Part shown: positions 45,467 to 58,894 of the stretch, in pieces | Numbering within the stretch: the stretch's first letter is position 1 | Layout: each line of letters opens with the position of its first letter | Assembly: GCA_013368445.1 (NCBI GenBank) | Contig: JAACJO010000001.1 | Span: 992,001 to 1,056,000 of the forward strand | Origin: Leucocoprinus leucothites | Lineage: Eukaryota > Basidiomycota > Agaricomycetes > Agaricales > Agaricaceae | Reading direction: 5' to 3' | Length of the DNA stretch: 64,000 bases | The notes under the pieces: model-generated | What the model was told of the DNA's origin: nothing | Database searches by the model: none | What the model saw: only the letters and a program-made list of their open reading frames with translations | Position numbers and translations under genes: made by a program

Positions 45467-47903
45467 TCATTCATCTCTCCCTCCTTCATTGTTCCTCACT
45501 AGTCCCTCTGCATCGTCCTCCTCACCCTCCTCTTCTTTGACCATCCCGACTTCATACTCACCACATACATCCCACCTCGATCCCTCCGCAGCAGCAGAAA
45601 TATACTTCACAAACCTCATCACTCGCTCATCCCTCAACACCAATAATAGCCTGTTAAATCCAGGTTGGACGGTCAACAACGTACTGTCTTCGTCATCATC
45701 ATCTTCTTCTTCGCCGTCCGCATCAAGTTCGTTGTCGTTTTCTGCATCTTCGCCGGGGTTGTGCATTTCGGTATCGGATGCGGAGGAGGATATAGTGTGG
45801 GGCGGGGAACGAGGTTGTAGTCGGGAGGTCTCGATATCCATCGGGATAGGTTTGGAAGAAGTGGAGGTCCCGTTTGTGCCTTTGCTTTCGGTGCCGGTAT
45901 TCGACAAGGTTGACGGAGTTTGTGGAGGTGCTAGGGTCGACTTTTTGCTCTTTGAATTTCCAGATCTATACACCGCAGGATCGTCTTCTTCGTTATGGGG
46001 AGCCATGTAACACTAAGATAGAAACGAACAATCAAGGCGCATATATTAGTATTCATTCACTCGAAGAGTTAAAAGAGCGAGACAGCTTACTTCCCAGCCA
46101 CCCCATTCAGCAGCCTGCCACCCTCTCGGCTTCTCTTCCTCTCCATTCCCCGCACTCCTTCCTTTACCTTTTCCATTCGCAGCACCACCCAAACTCCTCG
46201 CCTCAGGTGTCAATCCAAGAACAACATCCAACCTTGCCTCTTTATCATCACTCGTTGCAAGCGTATAATCCAATCCAGGACGGAATCGTCTAGCTTCGCA
46301 AGACCATCCCAAGGGCATTAACCCAGCAACAATGGCCAACCAGGCACGGAAAGCGTCAGAAGGGAATAGTTCATCTTGTAGTGAACGTAGGATCTCGTCT
46401 GAGGAGGGTTGTGCTGCACGGGGGGTGACAGCTTCGACGAGTTTGGTATTGAGGGGTTTTCGAGAGAGAGTGCAGTAACGCCATTTGTGTGGTGGGCCGC
46501 GGAGGGTCCAGTTTGATTGGGTTGTAGCTTGAGGTCTTGGAATGGTGAATGGTGAATTGGAGGGGGTGGTTGCGTTTGAGGAGGAGCTGGGAAGTGTTAT
46601 TCCAGCCGTGTGGGGTGGAATAGCATTTGGTCTGCCGGGTCCTAGACCGTCTTTGGTGTCGAGTTCGCGGAGGCGAGGTTCGAGAGCTTGGGCGAGTTCG
46701 TGGTTGAGGAAGTGATATAACTCGAGTGAAGATTCCTCAGCAAAACGCGCCGCGAGAGCTTGCATTGTTCTGGGTTGGAGGTAGACTGGATTAAGAAACT
46801 CGGAGAGGAAAGCGATGTGATTTTCGGAGAGACTTGTTGCTGTTGCAAGTACTTCTTCGTCTGTTGATGTGTAGGGTTTGTATTCGATCTGTGTTAATTG
46901 CTGTAAAAATTGATATATGAATTCATAAGATAGCTCATACGCAAAATGAAGAATCGACGTACCAGCTGCTCTCGGGAGCTTTTATACACGGATGTGGGCT
47001 GCTCAGGAATATACCCCTCCTCTCCGTCCTGTGCGGCATGGAACCATCCACTAATACTCAGACGTTCTCGATCATCTTCCTCCCCACCAACGATTACCTC
47101 TTCTACCGAGTGGAAACTCTGACCAGGTTGAACCTCGAAAAAGATGAACTGGTTCCAGCTAGGCGGTATGCTCTTCACAGGGATAGGTTCAGGCTCGAGG
47201 GAACCATCTTCAACTTTAGACACAGGGTATAGTTCTAATGCGCCTCCCCATTCTTTCTGCCACATGTGATAGTGGGGGAGGGGCATGTAGAGTATGTATG
47301 AAACCCGACGAGTGCCAATGACGTCGTCGTGATTGAGCAAGTGGCAGCCTTTCGTGTATGAGTTGACCGACATGTCTTGTTTGATGCCTGATAGAGGGCC
47401 ACATCCGGTGACCGCTCGCAGGAAATTACGGAATTGGGGCGAGTAGAGTGCATCGCGGAGCGTAAGAAGGTTTGGTAGAAGTGCGATTTGTTCCGGAGTA
47501 AGATAGTTGAGCGACGCAAGGTCGCCTGTTTGGTTGACCTAGTATGCACGAAAAAAAAAACTGAGTTGGTAATGCTGGACAAGTTGAGGGTTAAACATAC
47601 CTTGTAAATATCGGTTTCTTTTTCGGTAAAAGATAACCGGGTGATGCACTCCTCCTTCACTTTGACTAGCAAATCGTCCTGAAAGAGTTTTTCAACGAGG
47701 GTGTGCTTAAATGGTGTGCTGGTTCTGTAGGCCTGGTTGAGGGCAGCGATATTATTGTGATCGAAAAGCGAGGACGTAAAATGCGGAACCGGGTCATTCT
47801 GTGTCGGAGGAGTCTCAAGGACGGTTTTTGGACGCTTGATGATTTTTTCTGGGTCTGGTTTGTGGGGTTCTGGAGAGCTGTCGCGGGTGCGAGTGCGAGC
47901 CAT
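45467..47903 (-). CDS. TPA1: 2-oxoglutarate/Fe(II) prolyl hydroxylase (Tpa1/Ofd1/OGFOD1 family)
   Basis: Dioxygenase that in this family hydroxylates a proline of ribosomal protein uS12 (Rps23). In fission yeast, Ofd1 also controls the oxygen response through Sre1. The catalytic double-stranded beta-helix has the HxD iron ligands in CHLLNHDDVIGTRR. The distal His is in QPGQSFHSVEEV, and the Arg that binds 2-oxoglutarate is in RERLSISGW. The C-terminal partner domain is present, from KWRYCTLSRKPLN to LLTVQPGFNRLLLVLRDERV, with an acidic low-complexity insert (DADGEEEDDDDEDS). At least five exons. I start at MARTRTRDSS (47903); an ATG seven codons upstream is possible. It diverges from PET112. 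Confidence 0.9.
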
Positions 47904-48530
47904 GGTGAAAGATGAAGCAGTCACGGAATTTTTATAAATCAGTTAGTACGCTGATCAACTTGATTGGTCCAGACGCTTCTGGGTGCTCGCTCTGGACTCC
48001 TCCTTTCCATACTCTCTCAGGCAACAGAACTGAGAAAATAACCCCTCGGGTGCCTCACGAACCCTCGAACCTATCCCACATGCCAGGTTGTCAATGAGAC
48101 TTGGCTATTATTCAGACGCTCATCGATAACATGAACATCTGACAGAAGCAGGGGCAGCAAGGTTATAATTCTAGAAGATGATTAGGGAATGAAACAGACA
48201 TATCCAGCGCGACGCGGGTCTAGATGGTCGATTCTACCTTATGACCTTGCACCCACCAAGTACCAGTCCAATCGTTTCACTTTTTCTTCAAGACCGATCA
48301 GGGCATTGTCCTAACTGAGAAGATGAATTCGCTTCGCAACGGAGTAGACAGGTGCCTGCTGAAAAACGCTGAAATGAATTCAGCCAGTTATCCAGGATCC
48401 TTCGTGCAGTACTGTTCTCAGGTAGGTACTTTGCATACCCTCTAGTTGCATAGGTCTAAAATTAGAATATCATAGCGGAAAGACACGTGCTCTCGAGACG
48501 CGTCGCTCCCTCCTTTCCTTTTTCCATTCC
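47904..48530. promoter_or_regulatory. Divergent promoter of TPA1 and PET112
   Basis: About 630 bp between outward-facing starts. CACGTG at 48484-48489 lies about 45 bp before the PET112 ATG, followed by a pyrimidine run. No gene in between. Confidence 0.4.
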
Positions 48531-50885
48531 ATGCTCGCTCTCCGATGCTCTCTCCGCCGACAGAACATCATCACTGCTAGATATTGGAGACTATTTCACG
48601 ATTCAAGAAGTCATGAACCTGTCAAAGTCGACTCTCGATGGCCCGAGTGGCAAGTCATAATCGGTATCGAGACGCATGCGCAGATCAAGTCCAGACATAA
48701 GCTGTTTTCTCGTGCGTGCCAAGCCCCTACATCTCGGCCACACTTCTGAAGCAAGGCTATTTTATAGGTTCATTAACTTCTATGTATTCAACGCATACGC
48801 CTCCCAATACCAATGTGTCTGTTTTTGATGCCGCGTTTCCTGGAACTTTACCCGTGTGTCCGAATTACCTTTTCGCGTTCTTGGTTCTGAGCACAATACG
48901 CAGAGGCTGAACCCTGCATGCGTTGATCTAGCACTACGCACGGCACATGCTCTTCAGTGCGCTATCCAAGAGCAATCCTCGTTTGACCGTAAACATTACT
49001 TCTACTCCGACCTTCCTTCAGGTTACCAAATCACTCAGCAATACGGTCAGTTTTTTTGTTCAGCTTCGATCGAACCTAGTCGCTGATGGTATATGTAGCA
49101 CCGCTCGCAACGAATGGCACGTTATACATTCCTCAGCCAGACGGCACACGAACACCAATCCGGATAAAACAGGTTCAACTCGAGCAGGTGAGTTCCGCTT
49201 TCACTGTTGTTTTTATCTCCCGAGAACTACACGTTCCTACGTATTTTCAGTATGATTCTTACCTGTATAGGACATAGGATACAGCCAAATCAACTTTCGT
49301 ACCACGTACACGGACCTCACACATCGACCTAAACAGGGCGGGAACTGGGCTAATGGAAATTGTATCCGAGGCAGATCTTCGGTACGCTTCTGAACCCCAG
49401 TATCAGTATGTTCATCAATTCTGATATTTACTGTGCGGGTTGTGCTCTTAGATCACCGGAAGAGGTCGCTACGTACGTGCGCACACTCCAGTCACTGCTT
49501 CGGGCAGTAGGCTCGAGTGACGGAAATATGGAAGATGTAGGTGCTTTTAAGCCTTCTGGTTCAAATCAATATTCACCCCTTTTCCCGCTCCTAGGGATCC
49601 CTCCGTTGCGATGTAAACGTCTCTATCAACCCTATCGGTGGTTCTCCAGGCTCAGGCACACGCTGCGAAATAAAAAACCTTAACAGCGTAAAATTCATAA
49701 CAGCCGCCATAAGTACGTCTACTACAAGACTTGCTCGCTTCTACCCTCGCTAAAGCCTTTTAATTCTTTCCATCGGAATTAATCAGCATACGAAATTCAC
49801 AGACAAAGTAGTGTACTAGCTGCATCTCCCGACGCGCGAATCGAACAAGAAACACGGGGTTTCGACGAAATTACGTTCCAGACGTTCAAGTTGAGATCAA
49901 AAGAAGATGCTCCCGATTATCGGTATATGCCCGATCCCAACCTCGGCATTCTTCGTCTCAGTAAGGTACTTCAACATTTTATTCCCCCCTTCTATCGTAC
50001 CTACTGCTCGACACTAACTGTCGAGTTCACAGGAGCGTATCAATCACATTCGCTCAACACTTCCTGAGCTTCCATGGACGACCCACGCGCGTCTCAAGGA
50101 AACGTATGCACTTTCTGACCGAAATGTCAATGTATTATTGGGGATTGATAGTGGACGTGATGTGAGATATGACGGTGAAGACCCAGGAGAGAGCGGTGCT
50201 GTCAAATATTTTGACAAGCTTGTTGAGGGCGTTGGCTCTCCTGAGGGAAAGAAGAGAGATCCGAATGTCGTCGCTAACTGGTGCGTTTTTTCTTTCGAAT
50301 ACTGAAATAGTTGCCTGAGCTCACTGGGTGGGTATTTGGATGTTTAGGATGACGCAGGAACTCTTAGGTCAACTCGCATCACAAAAAAAGACATTCCAAG
50401 AGAACACTATATCTGCTGCTCAGCTGGGTGAGCTCATAGATATGGTCCAGAGTAGTGCTATCACAGGTATGTCCATACGCCTCGCTTGAATTTGGAATAC
50501 CCGTTTAAAACCTAACACATTTACACATTGTTTAACAGGAACGACAGGCAAACATCTCATCCGCCATATGCTTACAAACCCAAGCACCGATTCAACCTTT
50601 AAAGTTGCATCTGATCTTGACGTTCTCGCTCTCTCTCCTTCCTCTACAAGCACCCCTACGAACTCAACTACATCTAAGTCACAAGAGACGCAAGCTAAAG
50701 ATCCTCTGATAGCTATATGCGAAAAAGTGATAGCGGCACATCCAACAGAAGTCACTAAAGTTAAGAAAGGACATAAAAACGTACTGAATACGATTGTGGG
50801 TGCTGTGATGAGAGAATCAAGGGGGAGAGCCGATGCTAAGACAGTTAGGACGATTCTTGAACGACTGGTTTGCAGTGAATCGTAA
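48531..50885 (+). CDS. PET112: Mitochondrial glutamyl-tRNA(Gln) amidotransferase subunit B
   Basis: GatB subunit of the transamidase that converts Glu-tRNA(Gln) to Gln-tRNA(Gln) in mitochondria. The basic N-terminus ([14 protein letters not shown]) suits import. Family landmarks in order are [87 protein letters not shown] and [12 protein letters not shown]. The C-terminal YqeY-like helical tail ends with [23 protein letters not shown]. Many introns of about 50-60 bases cut the frame; every conserved block is recovered. Between the tail helices is a Ser/Thr-rich insert ([16 protein letters not shown]). Complete, with no defects seen. Confidence 0.93.
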
Positions 50886-53800
50886 AGCCTGCTCGTAATT
50901 AAATTGGGTGTTTCGGGTGTCTAATGCAAGCCGTTTTGTTGTATTGTGTAATGCACAAGATTCTGCCTGCGTGAAGCTCAAGTCTGTTTTCCCCAAGGCC
51001 AGGTTCTGCCGGCACGGACATCTCTATTCAAATGCCTGGCATGACTGTTGGCTCAATCTGAAGTCTTGGCACGCTGTCAGTAATAGAAACCCAACACAAT
51101 CATACACTCCGCGAGCTTCGAAGTAGCGAGCGGTGCCTGTTGCGATGTTTTTTGGATCCTCCATGCGGGCTAAGTAGTTAATTGTCAATCAAGTCTAAAT
51201 GGATGCATTTCCAAAAGGGTTGTGGCGGTCGTATCGGTGTGGTATCCCCTTCGAAGAAGCAAAAAAGTAGAATCGGGTGGCGTTGACACTAAAGGAAACG
51301 ACTTCGCCGTTAATGATCAATTACTACTCCGCGATGATGGACGAGCCGTCCGACCACATGGATCCATAGTGACCAGGCAAGCGGGAGTCGTTGGTTGCCA
51401 GTTAACTATAAGAGCACTTGTTCACTTCCGGGACCAGCGAACTGAATTGAATGCCTCGAGCTGAGTTGACTCTAGTGAAGTTGATAGGTTGCCTAGCACC
51501 CCGGGTGTTCAAGACCCCGTTGACCTAGGAGGTTCAGTTATCTATGTACACTTAGGGTTGCTGTGACCACTGACTCTGCCTCCGGATTCTCTATGTTCCC
51601 CGCCCCCTGCTTACAGACATATTTTATCTTACTCCTTCGTTGTGCTGCCGCCTGTCAACAATCTGTCAGTTCGTTTCTGTTAGATGTGAGTGATGTAGAC
51701 GCCGGAAGTGAAGCATTGTAATGGAAAGATTCTTTTGGGCCCACTCCCGTGCCTCGGATCAGCGTTATTCGGAGGTTGATCGGACTCTGTGATCCGCTCG
51801 TCAATTTGATCGATCACACACAGCGGGCAAATCGGTCCTTTCCCTCAAAATTAACGCCTTCAGTTCAATTGTAGGCGATACGGTGGCGGATGGATGTGTT
51901 GAAGGGAATAGATTAGCTCTCCGATCAATCACGTTCCGTAGTACATACGTGGTTTAGTACCTTGCCGAGATTCGGAAAGGTTTCAAGTCTTAAGTTGGAT
52001 GCACCCACTTTAAATTAGTACTCGATTGGCTCAGAAGTCTTCATTTGGAGGATGCCCATAACTGTATTGTTCAGATGAGTCGTGGGGAGTCTAGAAGGCC
52101 TTACTACTCCACAACCGTGATTCAAATAACCGACGCTCGAGACACTACTCTTAATCGCTCGTACTCATTAGAAGCTGCTCACAAGTGATCGTTACCAGTA
52201 TTCCATTCCTCTCCCAGCGTATCCGATCTGATTCCCGGAAGAATTCCAAGTTTGTGGAACATTTAATGAAACATACTCAGTCTCCTCCCCTTAGAAAATC
52301 ATCAGAAGAAAACATCAGAAAATCCTCTTAAAATAAACTTTGATCTATCTTATGGGTAGGTACTACTGTGTTCTGGTGATGATGAACGTGATGGTCGTTC
52401 CAGCAGATCAATACCACTGAGTTGATGACCACGGGATTGAAATGATACATTTATTACGCCTCTGATATATCCCGGTGTACTTCGAGACGGAGTCTGTGTT
52501 TATTATCAGAGAATATTAATTTCTCCCGGCGACTCTTTTAGACCGTCGATGTTCCACTGCATTGGTCCGTGTATAGCAGCCAGAATTAAGGTGTGGTTGG
52601 GCCGGGTGAGATTGTTGCTGGCATGCACCGACACTGCGCCCCACCCGTAGGCGCTGCTTCCATTGCTCGTCCTCCCAATGTTGAATGGTGATGGTAGTAA
52701 CGAAGTGTTGTAGGTGTCCGCTGTCGTCATAATGCAAGTAGTACTTCCTAGACGACTTTCCGACCCGCATACAATGCAGCCGTGAAAATCAAACAAAGGC
52801 TGAACGTTGTTACGAGAAAATCAATGTGGTATCTCACCTTACTTGATAGAAATAGAGGACAAAGCTACCTACTTCGTGGGGTAGTACAATCTCATCTGTT
52901 TCGCCACTGTGCCGCGGGAAGACTTCTGGGGCGCCTTTACCAATATCGGTCCTTGGGAGTAGAGCTAATACGAGTTTTGTCGGTTCTCACCCATCCAAAC
53001 ACTTGATCGAGAGGGCTGATGAATCTTGAAGTGGAAGTGGAGGGCTTTTCTTTGCAAGTGCCTATTCTAGCATTGCGGTAAATCGGCAGAACCCCGTGTA
53101 TCCAATGAGACCTCCGCTAGTTCGCACAGGGGCACTGTTTGGCAGACATAAACCAGCCCAGCTTATCACCGTCCGTAACAGCTATCATTCTCTCTCCTGA
53201 TCACAGACGTGCTAGTAAGAAGCTAAACCCTGTATTATTGGCGAGAAGCCGGTGTTTGGAGCAAGAAATCCACCCTCTCCTTCGGCTTTGACAGACAGCG
53301 ACATATGCCGGTACACCACTACTAGAGACAGTTCCGTTACAAAGAACCTAAACTGGCAGTATTTACTGTTCAAAATACAATGATACATGATCATATGATG
53401 TATGATGTTCATCATACTCGTACAAAGAAGCACTTGGTTTTGTAGGAGAAGGTTCATTACACTGGCTCATTTCTCCCGTGCGTACAGCCTTTGTCGACTT
53501 GTATTGCGGAGAAGCAAGAATCGTTTCGTAACATCATGATGTACAGGTGGGAAAGAAAGAAAACATTGATGATGTAGGTGCCAGTGTAGGTCCGAGTTAC
53601 GACTCAGAGGGTCGCAAGCTATTTATAGACCTCCCTATTGGGTTAATCATGTACCCAAGTGCCTCTGTATGAACTAGTACATCGCTGTTTAGTTCAGAAG
53701 GAAGGAAGATTGGGTGTTTGACGGGGTACGTCAGGTAGGCATAACGGTAACCTACATTGAAGCAAACTCGAATCATTCAGCGGCGGTGCAAGAGATTGAA

Positions 53801-54087
53801 TGTCATGAGAAGCTGTAGCGCCGTATGTGGAGAAATTTATTACATGATGGACTATGTCGTACAAACTGTACATAGAATATCGCAAGGTATCACACTGCTA
53901 AGAAGGTAAGACCCAAAGGGCGATGAGGGAAATTCAATATGTGACATTGCCTCTGGGAGAATCTATAAATACACATGGCATGGGTTTCATGAGCATCATG
54001 ATGATAAGCCTGCCACTTGCCAAAGGTGAACGATAAACTTGTCCATCTAACATTCCAAAACCTGAAGAAGTATCGTGGCTATGTGAA
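50886..54087. other. Gene-poor stretch of 3.2 kb
   Basis: No complete gene is recognised. Only one short minus-strand exon candidate (52506-52796) has protein-like features. An AT-rich segment near 53385-53415 holds interleaved CATGATCATATGATG-type palindromes. No transposase, long repeats or RNA genes were seen. Confidence 0.45.
52506..52796 (-). pseudogene. Possible exon or remnant of a secreted/extracellular fungal protein
   Basis: A frame of up to 96 residues, probably starting after an AG acceptor at PLFDFHGCIVCGSE. It carries four N-glycosylation sequons within about 45 residues (NTS, NGS, NLT, NHT) and paired cysteines, and ends NHTLILAAIHGPMQWNIDGL then a stop. The HTL/W-containing end recalls a common basidiomycete family of secreted or single-pass glycoproteins, in which a transmembrane segment should follow; none is here. 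Upstream exons with a signal peptide could not be joined convincingly. It may be a decayed copy or a real small-exon gene. Confidence 0.25.
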
Positions 54088-55203
54088 TTACGAGAAGGCT
54101 AATCCAGCCCATGTCCCTACAGCCCCGACGATCGCACCACTCGCCACTGCTTTGAAAGTCGAGGAAGACGAAGACGGTCTTTCAGTGGAGGGTGTTGTAA
54201 TGAATATATTGTTTGTCGTACTAGGTGCCGAGTTCTGGATCGATCTAGTGAGTTCCTCAGCGAGTTTCTCTACTGTGGCCAGATCGCTTCCGATAACAAG
54301 TAACACATCTTCCTCGTCTTTGTCTTCACTATATATGGGGCGAATGTGAAGTTTCGTAGCTTGAGCTGATGTTTGTACGTTATTCACATCTTGTTTCTTG
54401 TGGACATAGATGCTCGCAGGGGACGCCTGGGCAAGCGAGGTTAAAAACAGCTGACGCTGTTCCTGTGTCTGTGATCTCTGTAGACGTCGGCTCGGAGTGG
54501 ATGCTTCGGATGATGGACTCGGTGATTGGGAATAGGCAAGTGGCGATGCTGAATTATCGAGACCCCTAAATGACGTCTGAACGCCCAGGGAACTCTTTGC
54601 GAGTTGTGCCCCCTTCGAGATGTCACTGTTATTTGTCGCGTCAGGGAGCCCCTCAATGCTGGACTCCCAAGATGGAGCATTCAGCGTTCCTGGCATCAGT
54701 ATCTGGGGGCCTGACTTGATCTTGAGTTTGCTAGGGGCCAGAGTTGGCACAGAATTGTCCTGCCCCTTTGATCCTTTGGTGTCGCCATCATCCGGCACCG
54801 TCACTTGCGAAAAGAATCCTGGTCTTGTGAGATCGTGGAGTATATCTTCAGCGGAGCTTGAGATGGATGCGAGGGTATCGCTGGGTTGAAGTGCCATGGG
54901 GGTCTTGATTGGGTGGTGGCCACGATACGCTTTGGCTCTTGTTTCCTCTGCTGTGGTGGCTGATAACTCGAGATACATAGACCCAAAGGCATCATTTAGA
55001 TTCTCCTGTAATGTCTTTGGTTTCGTCCTTGTTGGGCTCGAGTTGATAGCGTTTGGGCACCCCGACCTCGGGTGCCCTCGTCGAGGCTGTCCACACTTGG
55101 TGCATGTGGGTGCCTTCCGCCCCGGCGTGATATCAGGGGATACATCAAAGACAGCTGTTTTACCAGCAGGCGACGAATGAGCGGAACGGAGAGTTGGTGG
55201 CAT
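54088..55203 (-). CDS. Zinc-knuckle protein with C-terminal membrane anchor (uncharacterised)
   Basis: Uninterrupted frame of 371 residues, unusual here because neighbours have many introns. A compact Cys/His motif, CTKCGQPRRGHPRSGCP, gives C34-x2-C37-x6-H44-x4-C49, which fits a small zinc knuckle. A long Ser/Pro/Thr-rich region follows. Near the C-terminus a short folded-looking segment (KLHIRPIYSEDKDEEDVLLV through VEKLAEELTRSI) precedes a last hydrophobic stretch, VASGAIVGAVGTWAGLAFS, that ends the protein, as in tail-anchored proteins of ER or mitochondrial outer membrane. There is no signal peptide. Function unknown; the Cys/His site could bind zinc and then protein or nucleic acid. Confidence 0.75.
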   Translation of the reverse strand: MPPTLRSAHSSPAGKTAVFDVSPDITPGRKAPTCTKCGQPRRGHPRSGCPNAINSSPTRTKPKTLQENLNDAFGSMYLELSATTAEETRAKAYRGHHPIKTPMALQPSDTLASISSSAEDILHDLTRPGFFSQVTVPDDGDTKGSKGQDNSVPTLAPSKLKIKSGPQILMPGTLNAPSWESSIEGLPDATNNSDISKGAQLAKSSLGVQTSFRGLDNSASPLAYSQSPSPSSEASTPSRRLQRSQTQEQRQLFLTSLAQASPASIYVHKKQDVNNVQTSAQATKLHIRPIYSEDKDEEDVLLVIGSDLATVEKLAEELTRSIQNSAPSTTNNIFITTPSTERPSSSSSTFKAVASGAIVGAVGTWAGLAFS

Positions 55204-56006
55204 GGGAAGAGGGCGAACTGGATTGCCAGTAGGGATTGTTGTTGGATGTTGTCGGGAAATCGGTCTTGATGGGATGATGGAAATTCAAGGCTCTATAGAA
55301 GCATGGTCACTTTAATACTCTGGTTGTTGTCTAAGCGTGCATTGTTCTACGTTGCGACGCGCAAGGGCCGTATCGGCCCTGACATAGCCATCAATTCACG
55401 CCATATCACAAGAGTTAAAATTACCCAAATATGCATACTATTGTTGAGATAAAATACAGGTTAATGGTTGAGGATATACGACACAGCGAGATACAATTAG
55501 CATCAATATGTAACAACTGGCTACGCTTGCCGCGATTGAAGGAAAAGGATACCGACAGAGGACTCCTGGCCAAAGCAATCAATACTCGGGATCAGAAAAA
55601 GGACATCATTGAACTGTTGTCTTCCTGTCTGGAGAAAGGATCAACCGATAATTATACCAATAACCACACCGGGAAGAAAGTGAAAGCTTTGCTGCTAGAT
55701 TATGGCCACCTTGGTTCAAAGTTTTGGGACTTGTTGGTTTGCAGTGACGGATTTTCAGTTATTGCATGTCTACTGGGCTGCTACAGCATCGGTCGCAACA
55801 GCAGCGTTTTCGCCTAAAGGCAGCTGGGGTGACTTGAGGTCTGTATGCTCCTTCGGTGGTGGTGGTGCCAGAGTTTCCGATACGGGCGCCAGATTTGCAG
55901 CTGTCACATATCCATTTTCCGCTGTTTTGAGAGGTAAATCCGTCGTAGTCGATTGCGACGATCTGAGAATGGGCGTATTTGAATGTTACTTCGGCGATCA
56001 TATTCA
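55204..56006. other. Intergenic region between zinc-knuckle gene and poly(A) polymerase
   Basis: About 800 bp containing the promoter of the zinc-knuckle gene and the 3' region of PAP1. A plus-strand frame at 55431-55817 and a Cys-rich minus-strand frame at 55759-56007 lack start context and family resemblance. The second is largely the untranslated continuation of the PAP1 transcript. Confidence 0.4.
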
Positions 56007-58482
<2,476 letters not shown>

Positions 58483-58894
58483 TATTTATCACTGGACGAA
58501 GAGTATATGTGAACGGAGAACAAGGTGTTGGCAGGACTACAAGAAGAGCGGTCGGTGTTCGTAGTGCAAGGACTCAAGGTGATGATGATGTTCAGCCCGA
58601 AGTCACGTGCTACACGGTGTGGCTGACAGGATGATGGCGATGATGGTGATGCATCCTCGGTTCCTTCATTTCCGCCGTTCAAATCCCGGTTGACACGAAT
58701 CCGATTTATTTGAAAAAGAACATAAGCTGCTACAATAAATTATCGTGAATGACAATAAGGGGATGACGAAAGGTGACATAGATGAAGTTGGGGTGCCCAA
58801 ACTATCCTACTGAGTATGAATCCTGTTATTGTACCATCATCCGTCGAGAACAACAATGGGAATAAGTCGGATGAAACGAAAATAGTCTTCTAAT
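58483..58894. promoter_or_regulatory. Region between PAP1 start and beta-helix gene end
   Basis: About 410 bp. It holds the PAP1 promoter with TCACGTG at 58603-58609, about 120 bp upstream of the ATG, and the likely terminator of the gene to the right. No gene seen. Confidence 0.45.

Noticed and set aside
37949..52145. CTCGAGACACTACTC shared between about 37949 and 52140
   Set aside because: A 15-base match is expected by chance about once or twice in a window this size, and the flanks do not match.
55431..55817. 129-codon plus-strand frame upstream of the zinc-knuckle gene
   Set aside because: No domain, poor start context, and it lies over the 3' region of PAP1.
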